Positions 8,571 to 17,586 of a stretch of DNA of 64,000 bases are shown here, in pieces (the stretch's first letter is position 1; the number at the start of each line of letters is the position of its first letter). This DNA is from Desulfosporosinus sp. (GTDB lineage Bacteria; Bacillota; Desulfitobacteriia; Desulfitobacteriales; Desulfitobacteriaceae): positions 1 to 64,000 of the forward strand of contig JARLHU010000175.1 in NCBI GenBank assembly GCA_031292095.1. Direction: 5' to 3'. The notes under the pieces were generated by a model, which saw nothing but the letters and a program-made list of their open reading frames with translations, had not been told where the DNA came from and searched no databases. Both the position numbers and the translations under genes were made by a program.

Positions 8571-8619
8571 AAAAGAAAAAAGGCTTTGGGGTGCCGCTAA
8601 ACGGTAACCCAAAGCCTTT
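8571..8619 (-). terminator. Terminator of the Sia-like operon
   Basis: A 12-bp perfect stem, AAAGGCTTTGGG with CCCAAAGCCTTT, encloses a 17-base loop. On the minus strand it is followed by TTTTTTCTTTTT. It lies directly after the stop of the last operon gene at 8628. Confidence 0.85.
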
Positions 8620-8627
8620 AACATATA

Positions 8628-10280
8628 TCATCCTTGTGCATCTGAAGTGGAAGGGATGGGATTTGTGATGTAAGAAACGTTATCCAAAAAAATGCGTACC
8701 AGATTCGGGTCGAACTGCGTTCCGGCGCATCGTTCCAATTCTCTTAGCGCCTCTCCTTGACTCATTTTTCGTTTATAGGGTTGGTCATGAGTCATGACAT
8801 CATAAGCTTTAATGATCGAGATTACACGTGCCACAAGAGGTATTTGCTTTCCTTTCAGGCCGTAGGGGTAACCATTGCCCCCCCATTGCTCTTGAAGGGC
8901 AAGCATGGACTGTGCAAGTACCGGTTCTCCAATAGTTTGGGCCATTCTGTATCCTATTTCTGGATATTTGCGAATAATCTGCAACTCATTCTCTGTTAAG
9001 GACGTACTTTTGTTGAGCAATCCGACGGGTATCGCAACTTTCCCGATGGCATGCAACCTAGCTAGTAGTAACAGATTAACCATTTCCTGTGGTTCCTGTC
9101 CAACACCTATGAGTTGCGCAAATCTATTGGCAATAGCTTCGACCCTTTCACTCTGTCCGATATAGGCAGAACATTTGGATTCTAAAACTTTTTTAGCGCT
9201 AAAAATTACCCTTTCCCGGGTATTTTTACTTTCAATAAGCTTGTTACTATACATGACACGATCTGCTTCACAAATAGAGCTTGCTATATCGGTATCCCAG
9301 TTTTCAATAGTAACTGCTCCCAGCGAAGCACTCAATCCCATTTGCTCGATAGATTGTGCATCAAACATGGCCTTAATATTATTACAGATTCTTGCACAAG
9401 CTTCCTGATTGGCGCCAGGAAGTAAGATCATGAATTCATCTCCACCCCAGCGAGCGATAATATCACTCTTGCGACAGCACTTGAGAAACACCTGGGCGGC
9501 TTGAACAATCAGTTTATCGCCATTTTCATGGCCAAAAACATCATTAACGAGCTTCAACGCATTTAAATCAGCCATTACAATACTCAACGGAAGATTAGAC
9601 TCAATTTGGAGATGAGGAATAATACTTTCCACGTAAGCTCTATTGAACAATGCCGTGAGTTTGTCATGATAACTCAAAAATAAAACCTGATCTTCAACCT
9701 TCCTTTTTTCCGTAATATCGGTAAGAATCAACATGAGGCGTTCACTGTTCTCTTCAAACTCGTCTGTATTAATAATTTTGTACTTTATGTTTACATAATT
9801 TTCTCTAATCTTAATCAGATTGGGCAGCTCACTTAAGCAAGATAACTGAGCTTCGTTATTCGGTAGGGTAAATACACTCCCTAACGCATCCGCAAAATGC
9901 TTGTTTTGTTCCTCGTTATCAGTGTGCAAAAGTTCTAATATGTTCCTATTTGCGACCTTCGTTTTGAAGATCCGAGTACACTCCAAGCTATGCTCTTTAT
10001 CTACGATCAGGTTCTCACCAAATGTCAGAAAGCCCTGGTCGGAATTATCTAAAAGATGCTTGATTTCTATCTCGCTTCTTTTCAACTCTCTACTCTGGAC
10101 ATCACTTATACTACACAACCTTCTGGTCGTGTTAATAAACTTGCAATATACATTAATAAACTGATTAAATTTCAGTACTAATTCATCTTTGTTTAAGCTC
10201 TCCTGTTTTAAATACCTTCTTGCTTCCTCACAGATGGCAATTTCATTATCAAAAATAGCAACCGATTTTTGGTCTTTCAT
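8628..10280 (-). CDS. SiaD-like diguanylate cyclase with PAS-like and degenerate HD-GYP domains
   Basis: A 550-residue cytosolic protein: helical N-terminal part (1-75), PAS-like domain (about 75-190), GGDEF domain (200-360) with intact GGDEF at 279-283 and an RxxD inhibitory site (RKSD, 270-273), then an HD-GYP-like domain (378-540). The cyclase should make c-di-GMP. The HD-GYP part keeps GYP but has HA for HD (LHAIGK), KYPE for KHPE and LQEQW for HHE+W, so the metal ligands appear lost. It is the last gene of an operon with SiaA, SiaB and SiaC homologues, the position of the cyclase SiaD in Pseudomonas. ATG 10280 is preferred over an in-frame start at 10412, which overlaps siaC; GGTGAAGG precedes it. 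Confidence 0.82.
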   Translation of the reverse strand: MKDQKSVAIFDNEIAICEEARRYLKQESLNKDELVLKFNQFINVYCKFINTTRRLCSISDVQSRELKRSEIEIKHLLDNSDQGFLTFGENLIVDKEHSLECTRIFKTKVANRNILELLHTDNEEQNKHFADALGSVFTLPNNEAQLSCLSELPNLIKIRENYVNIKYKIINTDEFEENSERLMLILTDITEKRKVEDQVLFLSYHDKLTALFNRAYVESIIPHLQIESNLPLSIVMADLNALKLVNDVFGHENGDKLIVQAAQVFLKCCRKSDIIARWGGDEFMILLPGANQEACARICNNIKAMFDAQSIEQMGLSASLGAVTIENWDTDIASSICEADRVMYSNKLIESKNTRERVIFSAKKVLESKCSAYIGQSERVEAIANRFAQLIGVGQEPQEMVNLLLLARLHAIGKVAIPVGLLNKSTSLTENELQIIRKYPEIGYRMAQTIGEPVLAQSMLALQEQWGGNGYPYGLKGKQIPLVARVISIIKAYDVMTHDQPYKRKMSQGEALRELERCAGTQFDPNLVRIFLDNVSYITNPIPSTSDAQG

Positions 10281-10344
10281 AATGCCTTCACCTACTTCCT
10301 CATTTGAAACCCGCGAGGAATTTTCGCCACTAAGAACCTGCCTC

Positions 10345-10722
10345 CTACACGAGGACGATTTCAAACGGAAACGTATAATCTTCCTTGAATTCCTCAGCAC
10401 ATTCCTGCTCATATTCGTTCTGCACGTTGCATATCCATTTTAATTTCACTTTTACATTATGATCAGCAGCCTCTTCGAGTAGATCTAGAATCATCATTAT
10501 ACATTTCGAACTGCTTGTATTTGAATAGGTCAGGGTCACTTCAATTAATACTTCTTGACCCACCTTACCTGCCAAGTACTCTTTTAGCCAATCTAACAGA
10601 GGTTTATAGAATAAAAAGGCATCCTCAGGATAAGATTGTCCTTTGATGAGGAGCATACCCTTATCCGCATCGAAATCTACAAATGGGGTACTTTTTGATT
10701 CTTTCAGAAATAGCCTCTCCAC
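10345..10722 (-). CDS. siaC: SiaC family regulatory phosphoprotein (DUF1987)
   Basis: A 125-residue protein of the SiaC family. The block STPFVDFDADKGML followed by GQSYPEDA and LTYSNTSSSKCI is the family signature; the threonine of NTSS corresponds to the residue phosphorylated in Pseudomonas SiaC (Thr68) and is residue 69 if the GTG at 10722 is used. An ATG at 10752 is also possible but overlaps siaB. GGAAG lies 6 bases before the GTG. Known role: unphosphorylated SiaC binds and activates a diguanylate cyclase; a SiaB kinase and SiaA phosphatase set its state. All those partners are adjacent here. Confidence 0.85.
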   Translation of the reverse strand: MERLFLKESKSTPFVDFDADKGMLLIKGQSYPEDAFLFYKPLLDWLKEYLAGKVGQEVLIEVTLTYSNTSSSKCIMMILDLLEEAADHNVKVKLKWICNVQNEYEQECAEEFKEDYTFPFEIVLV

Positions 10723-10738
10723 AGTATGCTTCCACTCC

Positions 10739-11284
10739 CTAACAATTAACATTTATCTGAAAATAAGTCAACTGATCGTTTATACTGTAATTTTTGTATT
10801 CAATTGGAGACTTAGCGGTTCTGGCCATCTGAATAAGGCCAAGTCCTGCACCGCGTCCGTTCTCACCCATACCATCTCTTTTCATGACTTCTTTATAATA
10901 TTGTTTCAACTCCACTGGTCCAAGTGAATTCAGAAACTCTATCTTTTTAACCAACGGATCTAAGTCCTGTTTGTCCAAAATATTACCGGATGTCACGAAA
11001 AAACTATCAGATGTCTTGCCTATGGTGACAATGCTTGATTCAAGAAGTTGATCATAGTATCTGTGACTCACATTCTCTAGATTGTAGTTAATAATATTTT
11101 GAGCTTGCTCTACAAAAATCGAGATCATTTTCATCGGATTGTACTTGGTAACCTCGCCTTCCGTCATCTGCCCTTTGATAGATTCACACAATTGTTCCAC
11201 AATTCCCTGCGAAAATTGGCCAGAAAAGCAAATTAAAACTCTATACTCCTCAAGTGACGCCTTTAAATGTTGAAGATGTATCAT
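10739..11284 (-). CDS. siaB: SiaB family protein kinase (DUF6272)
   Basis: A 181-residue protein with a GHKL-like ATP-binding fold; a G2-like box reads NGRGAGLGLIQMAR near residues 139-152. SiaB homologues phosphorylate SiaC. ATG 11284 lies 35 bp inside the end of siaA and has AAGGAG 7 bases upstream, so translation of the two genes is coupled. The next gene, siaC, begins next to or overlapping its stop. The assignment rests on order in the operon plus sequence pattern. Confidence 0.8.
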   Translation of the reverse strand: MIHLQHLKASLEEYRVLICFSGQFSQGIVEQLCESIKGQMTEGEVTKYNPMKMISIFVEQAQNIINYNLENVSHRYYDQLLESSIVTIGKTSDSFFVTSGNILDKQDLDPLVKKIEFLNSLGPVELKQYYKEVMKRDGMGENGRGAGLGLIQMARTAKSPIEYKNYSINDQLTYFQINVNC

Positions 11285-13136
11285 TTAGATTCTCCTTCTC
11301 TGTATCAAATATAATTTCAAACCCCACGACAGTAATATCATCCCGCTGTGGTGCCTGTCCCATATAATCAGCAAGCTCTTTCTCAAAATATGCTCCCTGT
11401 TCTATCATTGACATGGACACTGATTGAGCGATTATTTCGTTAAACTTACTTTTCCCAAGTGAATAATCACTTAAGCCTCCGTTTTGATCAAGATAACCGT
11501 CCGTCGTGAGGTAGAATCGATCTCCTCGCTTGACCTTCAATTCGACATCCCAGAACTCTGCTGAGAAAGTCGATTTAATATAGCCAATTCCACTTCTAAA
11601 GCCGTCATATCTTGTCATCAGGTCTGCGCTAGACAAATACAGGTTAATTTTAGCCCCAGCAAAAAGCAATTTGCCCGAATTGTCATAAGAGCATATGCCT
11701 GCCTCAAGTCCGTCATCCGTTGAATCGTCTCCTTTTTCTTTATTCAACGCCTCTTTTAATTGTCTATTGAGTTCTTTGATTATTAGTACCGGGCTTATAA
11801 CATCATTCTCTACTACAATATTGTTCAGTATGGAATTTACAGCCATAGTCATCAAAGCACCGGGTACACCGTGTCCGGTACAATCACCCACTACCAAAAT
11901 GAAACCTTGCTCAATCTCCTTCAACCAGTAAAAGTCACCGCCCACAATATCCCGTGGTCTCCACAGGACAAACTTATCCACCAATACCCTCTGCCATATC
12001 TCCGGTCCCGGCAAAATGGACTCCTGAATAGTTTTGGCGTAGTACAGACTCTCCATGATCTTGGAGTTTTGATCACTGATTTCCGCAGTTCTTTCGCTAA
12101 TCTCCTTTTCTAATTCAAGATTAAGCTGGATCGCACTCTTATATGGATCAGCGATTCTGGCAGATACAAGGTAAAAAACCAGGAGTAAGAAAACAAGGAC
12201 TACCGCAATCGTCACCAGCGTACTAATCATTATCGAATTCAGGACTCCAAGGGTTTCGGATCGGTTTATTTGAAATACCAAAACCCAGTCGCATGATTTT
12301 AGTTTCTGGAAGATCAGATCCACTGGTTTATTTTTGTCATAATAGCTTACTACCATCGGCTTATCACTGCTTTGGGCAGTATCTCTCATGATCTTATCGT
12401 ACACATCCTTAGGTAAAAAATCAGAGAGCTTGCCGCCGCTTTGTTCAATATCTTCAGAGATGCTTATCTTACCCTTAGTATCAACCAGCCACAAATTACT
12501 TTTGTCTCCAATTTTATAGTGGCTAAATTCTGTCGATATATCTTGAAGATCAACGCCCACTCCAGCAACTCCAGCTGGATTATGACTGTCCCCCATCAGC
12601 GTATTAACCCACAAGTTTGTTTGGTTTAGCTCATTATTATGGTCGATATTAAGCGTGATTTTCTGAGCTGATGCGATTGAATCAAAAAACCAACGATCCG
12701 CAGGGTCATCTTTGGACAACGTATCTGTCAGGAGGTCGGAATTCGTCCAGTAATGTCCTGTTTTTTTATTGGCAAAAAATATGGTGTAGTCTAAGGTTTT
12801 TGCTATGTCTGTCATTTGTTTGATGAACATTGCCTCGTACTGTTTGTCCGTTTCTCCGGCTTTGAACCATTGTAATATTTCTGGGCTGTCCGCAATAAGC
12901 AGAGAGGTTTCTTTAGCTCTATCAATTCTACCATCTACCTGTGCTGAAATGGACTTCAAAATATAGACAAGATCCTCTTTTTGGAGTTTCTCTGTCAAAG
13001 CATTTCTGACCATGACGTAATTTGAAATTCCAGTTACCAGTATAGCTATTATAATAATAATACTGGCAAAGACTATGACGTTCATCGTGCCTTTATTTAT
13101 AATTTTCTCATACTTACCCCACTCAGACCTTTTCAT
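11250..13136 (-). CDS. siaA: SiaA-like membrane PP2C phosphatase with dCache sensor
   Basis: A 628-residue membrane receptor: first membrane helix about 19-41, extracytoplasmic double-Cache sensor about 45-295, second helix about 303-326, short signalling helix, then a SpoIIE/PP2C phosphatase domain 380-612. Metal-binding aspartates are in GGDFYW (D401), GDCTGHG (D418), TTDGYLD (D546) and QRDDITVVG (D599/D600). SiaA in Pseudomonas dephosphorylates SiaC. The first gene of the operon, it has a good sigma-A promoter 30-58 bp upstream. The ligand of the sensor is unknown. A SpoIIE-type role in sporulation is less likely because SiaB and SiaC follow. Confidence 0.85.
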   Translation of the reverse strand: MKRSEWGKYEKIINKGTMNVIVFASIIIIIAILVTGISNYVMVRNALTEKLQKEDLVYILKSISAQVDGRIDRAKETSLLIADSPEILQWFKAGETDKQYEAMFIKQMTDIAKTLDYTIFFANKKTGHYWTNSDLLTDTLSKDDPADRWFFDSIASAQKITLNIDHNNELNQTNLWVNTLMGDSHNPAGVAGVGVDLQDISTEFSHYKIGDKSNLWLVDTKGKISISEDIEQSGGKLSDFLPKDVYDKIMRDTAQSSDKPMVVSYYDKNKPVDLIFQKLKSCDWVLVFQINRSETLGVLNSIMISTLVTIAVVLVFLLLVFYLVSARIADPYKSAIQLNLELEKEISERTAEISDQNSKIMESLYYAKTIQESILPGPEIWQRVLVDKFVLWRPRDIVGGDFYWLKEIEQGFILVVGDCTGHGVPGALMTMAVNSILNNIVVENDVISPVLIIKELNRQLKEALNKEKGDDSTDDGLEAGICSYDNSGKLLFAGAKINLYLSSADLMTRYDGFRSGIGYIKSTFSAEFWDVELKVKRGDRFYLTTDGYLDQNGGLSDYSLGKSKFNEIIAQSVSMSMIEQGAYFEKELADYMGQAPQRDDITVVGFEIIFDTEKENLNDTSSTFKGVT

Positions 13137-13165
13137 CAGCTAACCTTTTACCTCTCCCATGTTTT

Positions 13166-13194
13166 ATTCTAATGAAAAATTACTAATTTAACAA
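13166..13194 (-). promoter_or_regulatory. Sigma-A promoter of the Sia-like operon
   Basis: TTGTTA (13194-13189) and TAGAAT (13171-13166) are spaced by 17 bases on the minus strand, 30 bp before the siaA ATG. They match the vegetative consensus in 4 and 5 of 6 positions. Confidence 0.55.
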
Positions 13195-13306
13195 TAAGCT
13201 GAATATCTCCATTCAATTCTCTAAAAATCCAATAAACTCCTCCTTTTCTCGCAGTAATTTTCCAAATCCCATCAGCCTAGGCAAATTGAGTCAATGAGCA
13301 CAGACG

Positions 13307-13798
13307 TCACCTGCCAAACCGCTTCGAAGGCACTTTGGCATCTCTGAGACCGTGCCAGTAACAGGGATTAAAATAGCGCATACCGATGACTGGATAGACC
13401 TTATGCCGAAGCACGCACCCACAGATCGCCGCCATTCCGGCGCTATCGCATTCATTTTGAAGTTCTTTGCTCCAGGTCTGTTCTTGAAACCAAATTTTGC
13501 TGATTCCAGCAGTTGCAGCGTCGGCAACCAGTGACGTAAGGTGCTCCGGAAGCAGACACGGTACAACCACTGTCACCTTATCCTTTAACTCAGCTAAATT
13601 CAGATACACCTTACTCCCCTCAATACGCTTTAAATTCTCAGCCACCGGATAGGCAACACACCCGAATTCTTTCAACGTTCGCCAAACCTTCCACGCATGT
13701 TTATGCTTTTGGAAGGTTTCTGCATTCCCCAACACTGCATAGGTATCGACTGTCGTCAGCCCTTCAGCCAAAGGGTAAACTTTTTTCTCACGCACCAT
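13307..13798 (-). CDS. CoA-binding (YccU-type Rossmann) protein with Cys-rich C-terminal end
   Basis: A 163-residue protein. The part TYAVLGNAETFQKHKHAWKV, then GCVAYPVAENL and the pattern KVYLNLAELKDKVTVVVPC resembles CoA_binding_2 (YccU) proteins, small Rossmann folds of unknown function. The last 40 residues (CGCVLRHKVYPVIGMRYF) carry extra cysteines and a basic end. The start was set at ATG 13798 with GAGGAGG about 11 bases upstream; the longer frame to 13894 adds a low-complexity leader. It stands alone between the siaA promoter and pdp. Confidence 0.65.
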   Translation of the reverse strand: MVREKKVYPLAEGLTTVDTYAVLGNAETFQKHKHAWKVWRTLKEFGCVAYPVAENLKRIEGSKVYLNLAELKDKVTVVVPCLLPEHLTSLVADAATAGISKIWFQEQTWSKELQNECDSAGMAAICGCVLRHKVYPVIGMRYFNPCYWHGLRDAKVPSKRFGR

Positions 13799-13929
13799 AA
13801 ATAAAATCGCCTCCTCAGTATATTCATACGTAAGGAGGCCGATTTTATGTCGGTGGGAACGGGGCGGGAACGGGGACGGTTCTCCTTCCCACATCCCCGT
13901 TTTCCGCGCCCAGTTCCCTGTTTTTCGTC

Positions 13930-15231
13930 CTACAAGATAACTTCCTCAATTAACGGAAGCAACTCAGGGGCCTCGCTACCCACGACAGCCAGGTTTTGGG
14001 CGAACTTGCGTCCCTCAGCCAGCATTTCCTGATTACTAGCATAAAGCTGCAAAAGAGGTTCTCCAGCTACAACCCATTCTCTCGCCTTTTTCACTAGGAC
14101 GACCCCTGCGCCTAGATCGATCGGGCTATCCTTCGTAACTCTACCTGCCCCGAGTGCCATAGCTAAAATCCCAATTTTATGCGCATCAAAGGCCTGCACA
14201 TACCCAGTTGACTCGGCGAGGATCGGAAGATTCCACGGTGCGACCCTTAGACGACGATCAGCCACTGCTTGAGCATCCCCCCCCTGTGCGGTCAAGAAGG
14301 CCAGAAACTTGTCCCAGGCCGCCCCGCTTGCCAAGCTTTGACGCAGGCGTTCCTTTCCGGACACAACATTAGATACGACTTCCCCTGCAACAAGCATCCA
14401 GGCACCCAGCTCTAGGCTGACCTCCACTAAATCTTGGGGACCTTTTCCTTGTAATGCATCCGCCACTTCGAGGATCTCTAGGCTATTTCCCACGGCACGG
14501 CCAAGCGGTTGATTCATATTACTCAGTACCGCAATTGTTTGACGTCCCAGTGCTTTCCCGATCTCCACCATCGTCGTCGCAAGCATCCTGGCCTCCTCCA
14601 CTGTTTTCATAAAGGCGCCTGAGCCGTACTTAACATCTAAGACGATCCCTTGCGCTCCAGCGGCGATCTTTTTACTCATGACAGAAGAAGCGATTAAGGG
14701 AATAGAGCTTACGGTCGCCGTAACATCTCGAAGAGCGTAAAGTTTTTTGTCGGCAGGAACTAGATTGCCCGTCTGGGCGATAATAGACAAACCGATTTTC
14801 TTCACTTGCGCCAAAAACTCCTCCTGAGTAAGCTCGACCCGAAAGCCAGGCACGGAACTCAGCTTATCGATTGTACCGCCGGTATGTCCCAGCCCTCTCC
14901 CGGACATTTTAGCGACAGGCACGCCACAGGCTGCAACCATCGGCCCCAGGAGCAACGTTGTTTTATCTCCTACCCCTCCGGTACTGTGCTTATCCACAAA
15001 CCGCCCACCGAGCGAGGATAGATCTAGTTGATCCCCACTTTGAGCCATCGCTAAGGTAAGTTCGGACGTTTCTTCCAGTGACATACCACGAAAAATGACA
15101 GCCATAGCCCAGGCCGCCATTTGGTAATCCGGAATATCTCCTTGGACATAACCCTCAATAATAAAGCGGATTTCCTTCTTAGAAAGGGATCCCCCATCCC
15201 GTTTCTTTTCAATCAGATCCACCATACGCAT
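13930..15231 (-). CDS. pdp: Pyrimidine-nucleoside phosphorylase
   Basis: A 433-residue enzyme of the thymidine/pyrimidine-nucleoside phosphorylase family. It shows the family signature SGRGLGHTGGTIDKL and the phosphate loop KHSTGGVGDKTT. It cleaves uridine or thymidine with phosphate to base and (deoxy)ribose-1-phosphate. It follows punA on the same strand, forming a nucleoside salvage unit, as in Bacillus where drm, punA and pdp cluster. Full length; the N-terminus MRMVDLIEKKRDG is standard. Confidence 0.95.
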   Translation of the reverse strand: MRMVDLIEKKRDGGSLSKKEIRFIIEGYVQGDIPDYQMAAWAMAVIFRGMSLEETSELTLAMAQSGDQLDLSSLGGRFVDKHSTGGVGDKTTLLLGPMVAACGVPVAKMSGRGLGHTGGTIDKLSSVPGFRVELTQEEFLAQVKKIGLSIIAQTGNLVPADKKLYALRDVTATVSSIPLIASSVMSKKIAAGAQGIVLDVKYGSGAFMKTVEEARMLATTMVEIGKALGRQTIAVLSNMNQPLGRAVGNSLEILEVADALQGKGPQDLVEVSLELGAWMLVAGEVVSNVVSGKERLRQSLASGAAWDKFLAFLTAQGGDAQAVADRRLRVAPWNLPILAESTGYVQAFDAHKIGILAMALGAGRVTKDSPIDLGAGVVLVKKAREWVVAGEPLLQLYASNQEMLAEGRKFAQNLAVVGSEAPELLPLIEEVIL

Positions 15232-15268
15232 CTAAATCACTCTTTCTCTTCTCGTTCAGCGTCGTTTA

Positions 15269-15361
15269 TAAAGAAAACTTGGCTGGTGGCAAGCCTCGCG
15301 AAGGCAGCTGCCTAGTTGCACTTATGCTTAGAAAGTATATAACGCAAGTTTATACTTTCTA
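15269..15361. repeat. Dispersed repeat family 2, copy A
   Basis: About 92 bp running from AAGAAAACTTGGCTGG to GTTTATACTTTCT, with the core CCTAGTTGCACTTATGCTTA. Related copies are at 39073-39200 (same orientation) and 43573-43677 (reverse). Ends are short inverted repeats (AGAAA and TTTCT). It lies between pdp and punA; nothing else is seen in that gap. Confidence 0.7.
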
Positions 15362-15441
15362 ATAGTATGGAAAATTCCATAAGACGTTTCCGTACTATTA
15401 CGCCATTTGTAAGACGCTTGCCTTGAGTTCGAGATTTTCTT

Positions 15442-16272
15442 CTAAAGCGCCCGTACTAAAGCCTGAACAAAACTCACAAATTGCTTTCCAACCCGTTCAG
15501 CCGTTTCCATGACTTCCGCATGATTAAGTTTTTGCGGTAAAATTCCTGCTGCCATATTTGTCACACAGGAGATGCCTAAAACCCGCATTCCGCCATGGTT
15601 AGCTGCAATCACCTCTGGTACGGTACTCATGCCGACCATATCAGCACCAATCGTACGCAAATAGCGGATTTCAGCGGGAGTTTCATAGTTGGGGCCGCTC
15701 ACGGCCACATAAACCCCTTCTTGAGGATTAATTCCCAACTCTTTAGCGATCTCTATCGCCTTTTGTCGCCATTCCAAATTATACCCTTCGCTTAGGTCCG
15801 GAAAACGCGGGCCCAAATTGGCTAGATTCGCCCCTCGCAAAGGATTATCACCCATCAAGTTAAGATGATCCTTAATGAGAACTAGGTTACCCGCCTGAAA
15901 AGCAGAGTTTATACCCCCGGCGGCATTCGTAACAATCAGACCGGTCACGCCTAGAACTTGCATAACTCGAATTGGAAAGGTTACCTCTTGCATCGTGTAG
16001 CCTTCGTAATAGTGAAAACGTCCTTGCATGACCACGACCGATCGGCCTTGAACTTTACCGAAAACCAATTGTCCAGCATGCCCTTCCACTGTGGAAGTTG
16101 GAAAATGCGGAATATCTTTATAGGCAATCATCACTTTTTCCTCAACAAGATCAGCAAACGCTCCCAGCCCTGAACCCAAAATAACGCCAAGTTCCGGTAA
16201 TACTGTGACACGCTCCACAAGATAGCTACGCACTTCCGCCAGCTTAACACTATATTCCTGTTCCGAAATCAT
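15442..16272 (-). CDS. punA: Purine-nucleoside phosphorylase
   Basis: A 276-residue trimeric-type purine-nucleoside phosphorylase. Visible signatures are GVILGSGLGAF, GRFHYYEGY, VTNAAGGIN and SGPNYETPAEIR. It converts purine nucleosides plus phosphate into base and ribose-1-phosphate. ATG 16272 is chosen because AAGGAGG lies 8 bases upstream; a start 24 bases earlier would remove that SD. It lies between xerD and pdp, as in Bacillus. Confidence 0.95.
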   Translation of the reverse strand: MISEQEYSVKLAEVRSYLVERVTVLPELGVILGSGLGAFADLVEEKVMIAYKDIPHFPTSTVEGHAGQLVFGKVQGRSVVVMQGRFHYYEGYTMQEVTFPIRVMQVLGVTGLIVTNAAGGINSAFQAGNLVLIKDHLNLMGDNPLRGANLANLGPRFPDLSEGYNLEWRQKAIEIAKELGINPQEGVYVAVSGPNYETPAEIRYLRTIGADMVGMSTVPEVIAANHGGMRVLGISCVTNMAAGILPQKLNHAEVMETAERVGKQFVSFVQALVRAL

Positions 16273-16338
16273 CAATTCAACCTCCTTCAATTCCATTAAG
16301 AAAAACTACAACTGCCCTCAGTTGTACAAAATCCCCTT

Positions 16339-17232
16339 TCAATCCGCACGTGGATGTGCCTTTCGAAAGACTTCCACTAAGCGTTTGCGCGTCAGATGCG
16401 TATAAATCTGAGTTGTCGCAATATCCGCATGCCCCAGCATTTCCTGGACTGAACGCAAGTCTGCCCCATGATCCAGAAGATGGGTTGCAAAACTGTGCCG
16501 AAACATGTGGGGAGAAATCGATTGCTTGAGGTTATGAGTTTGTCCCCATTTTTTCAATATGTACACGATCCCCTGGCGCGTTAGCGGGCGGCCATGGACA
16601 TTCAAAAACAGGATATCGCATTTTTGCTTACCACACAAGCGCATCCGCAGGCCTTTTAAGTAACCTTCCACAGCGCGAACAGCCGGTTCGCCGAGCGGTA
16701 TAATTCGCTCCTTACTTCCCTTCCCACTGCAACGAACATATCCGACGTCCAACGATAAATCCACTAAACGTAACCCGATCAGTTCAGAAACCCGAAGACC
16801 ACTACTATAGAGAACCTCAAGCACCGCCAAATCTCGTAAGACAAGATCGGATTCCACGCCGGTTTGCAATAGTTTATCAATTGTCGCTTCCGACAACACC
16901 TTCGGAAGCGGTTGATTTAATTTTGGGGCCACTAGATATGTACTTGGATTATCATCTCTTTTTCCTTCATCCAACAAAAATTCAAAAAAACCTCGTAGAG
17001 TTGCATTGCACCGGGCAATACTTCGAGGCGCTTTCCCCTTTTCCTTCCATTTAAGTAGAAATAAAAAAAGGTCATTGGGCACACATGCGACAAAATCCGT
17101 ACCCCGTTGTGTAAGGAAGATCAGAAGTTGACGCAAGTCTCGTTCATAAGCCAGACGAGTGTTTTCAGAGAGCCCCCGCTCGACCCGTAGATAAATCAGA
17201 TACTGTTTCATAAGTTGATCCTCGGAGGTCAC
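16339..17232 (-). CDS. xerD: Tyrosine recombinase XerD
   Basis: A 297-residue tyrosine recombinase with the full catalytic set: R147 in SSGLRVSEL, H242 and R245 in HMFRHSFATHL, H268 in LGHADIATTQ and the nucleophile Y277 in IYTHL. Its N-terminus (EDQLMKQYLIYLRVERGLS) is the SAM-like DNA-binding domain. With XerC it resolves chromosome dimers at dif. The neighbours (DUF4227-like gene upstream, punA downstream) are those of Bacillus xerD, which supports XerD over a phage integrase. GTG 17232 and ATG 17211 are both possible starts; the conserved EDQL favours the first. Confidence 0.93.
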   Translation of the reverse strand: MTSEDQLMKQYLIYLRVERGLSENTRLAYERDLRQLLIFLTQRGTDFVACVPNDLFLFLLKWKEKGKAPRSIARCNATLRGFFEFLLDEGKRDDNPSTYLVAPKLNQPLPKVLSEATIDKLLQTGVESDLVLRDLAVLEVLYSSGLRVSELIGLRLVDLSLDVGYVRCSGKGSKERIIPLGEPAVRAVEGYLKGLRMRLCGKQKCDILFLNVHGRPLTRQGIVYILKKWGQTHNLKQSISPHMFRHSFATHLLDHGADLRSVQEMLGHADIATTQIYTHLTRKRLVEVFRKAHPRAD

Positions 17233-17312
17233 ATTACCCCCCCCCTTTTCTAACTACCTTCTACACAGGAGGGGAATTTTCCTTGTTTAACCGTTCATCA
17301 CTTTGGAAATTA

Positions 17313-17537
17313 TCATTCCTTCGGGGCAAGCGGGAACCACTGAAAGACAGGCTTGCTCCTATCTGGTGCCTCCACTCGCAAGGGGTTACCGATTGGTTTT
17401 TGCTCATTATGTAAAAACGAAGACATCCAGATGTTGCATACTGCCATTAATTTAGGTAAGAGCACGGCAAGTAAAATAAGGAGGATAAATACCCTTCCGA
17501 GGTAAAGGAAAAAATCACTCCAACGTTTTATTGGCAT
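17313..17537 (-). CDS. Small membrane protein, DUF4227-like (YqzK position)
   Basis: A 74-residue protein with one membrane helix (YLGRVFILLILLAVLLPKLM) and a short polar C-terminal part. It lies just upstream of xerD, the place of yqzK (DUF4227) in Bacillus, and its length fits. The call rests on position and helix layout, because the family has few conserved motifs. Function is unknown. Confidence 0.55.
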   Translation of the reverse strand: MPIKRWSDFFLYLGRVFILLILLAVLLPKLMAVCNIWMSSFLHNEQKPIGNPLRVEAPDRSKPVFQWFPLAPKE

Positions 17538-17586
17538 TACACTCCCCCCTTCCCCTATATCCTATGCATCTCCAGATTGTCTTATC

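Noticed and set aside
13307..13894. Longer 195-residue version of the CoA-binding protein
   Set aside because: The extra 32 residues are low complexity with no SD before them; ATG 13798 has GAGGAGG upstream.
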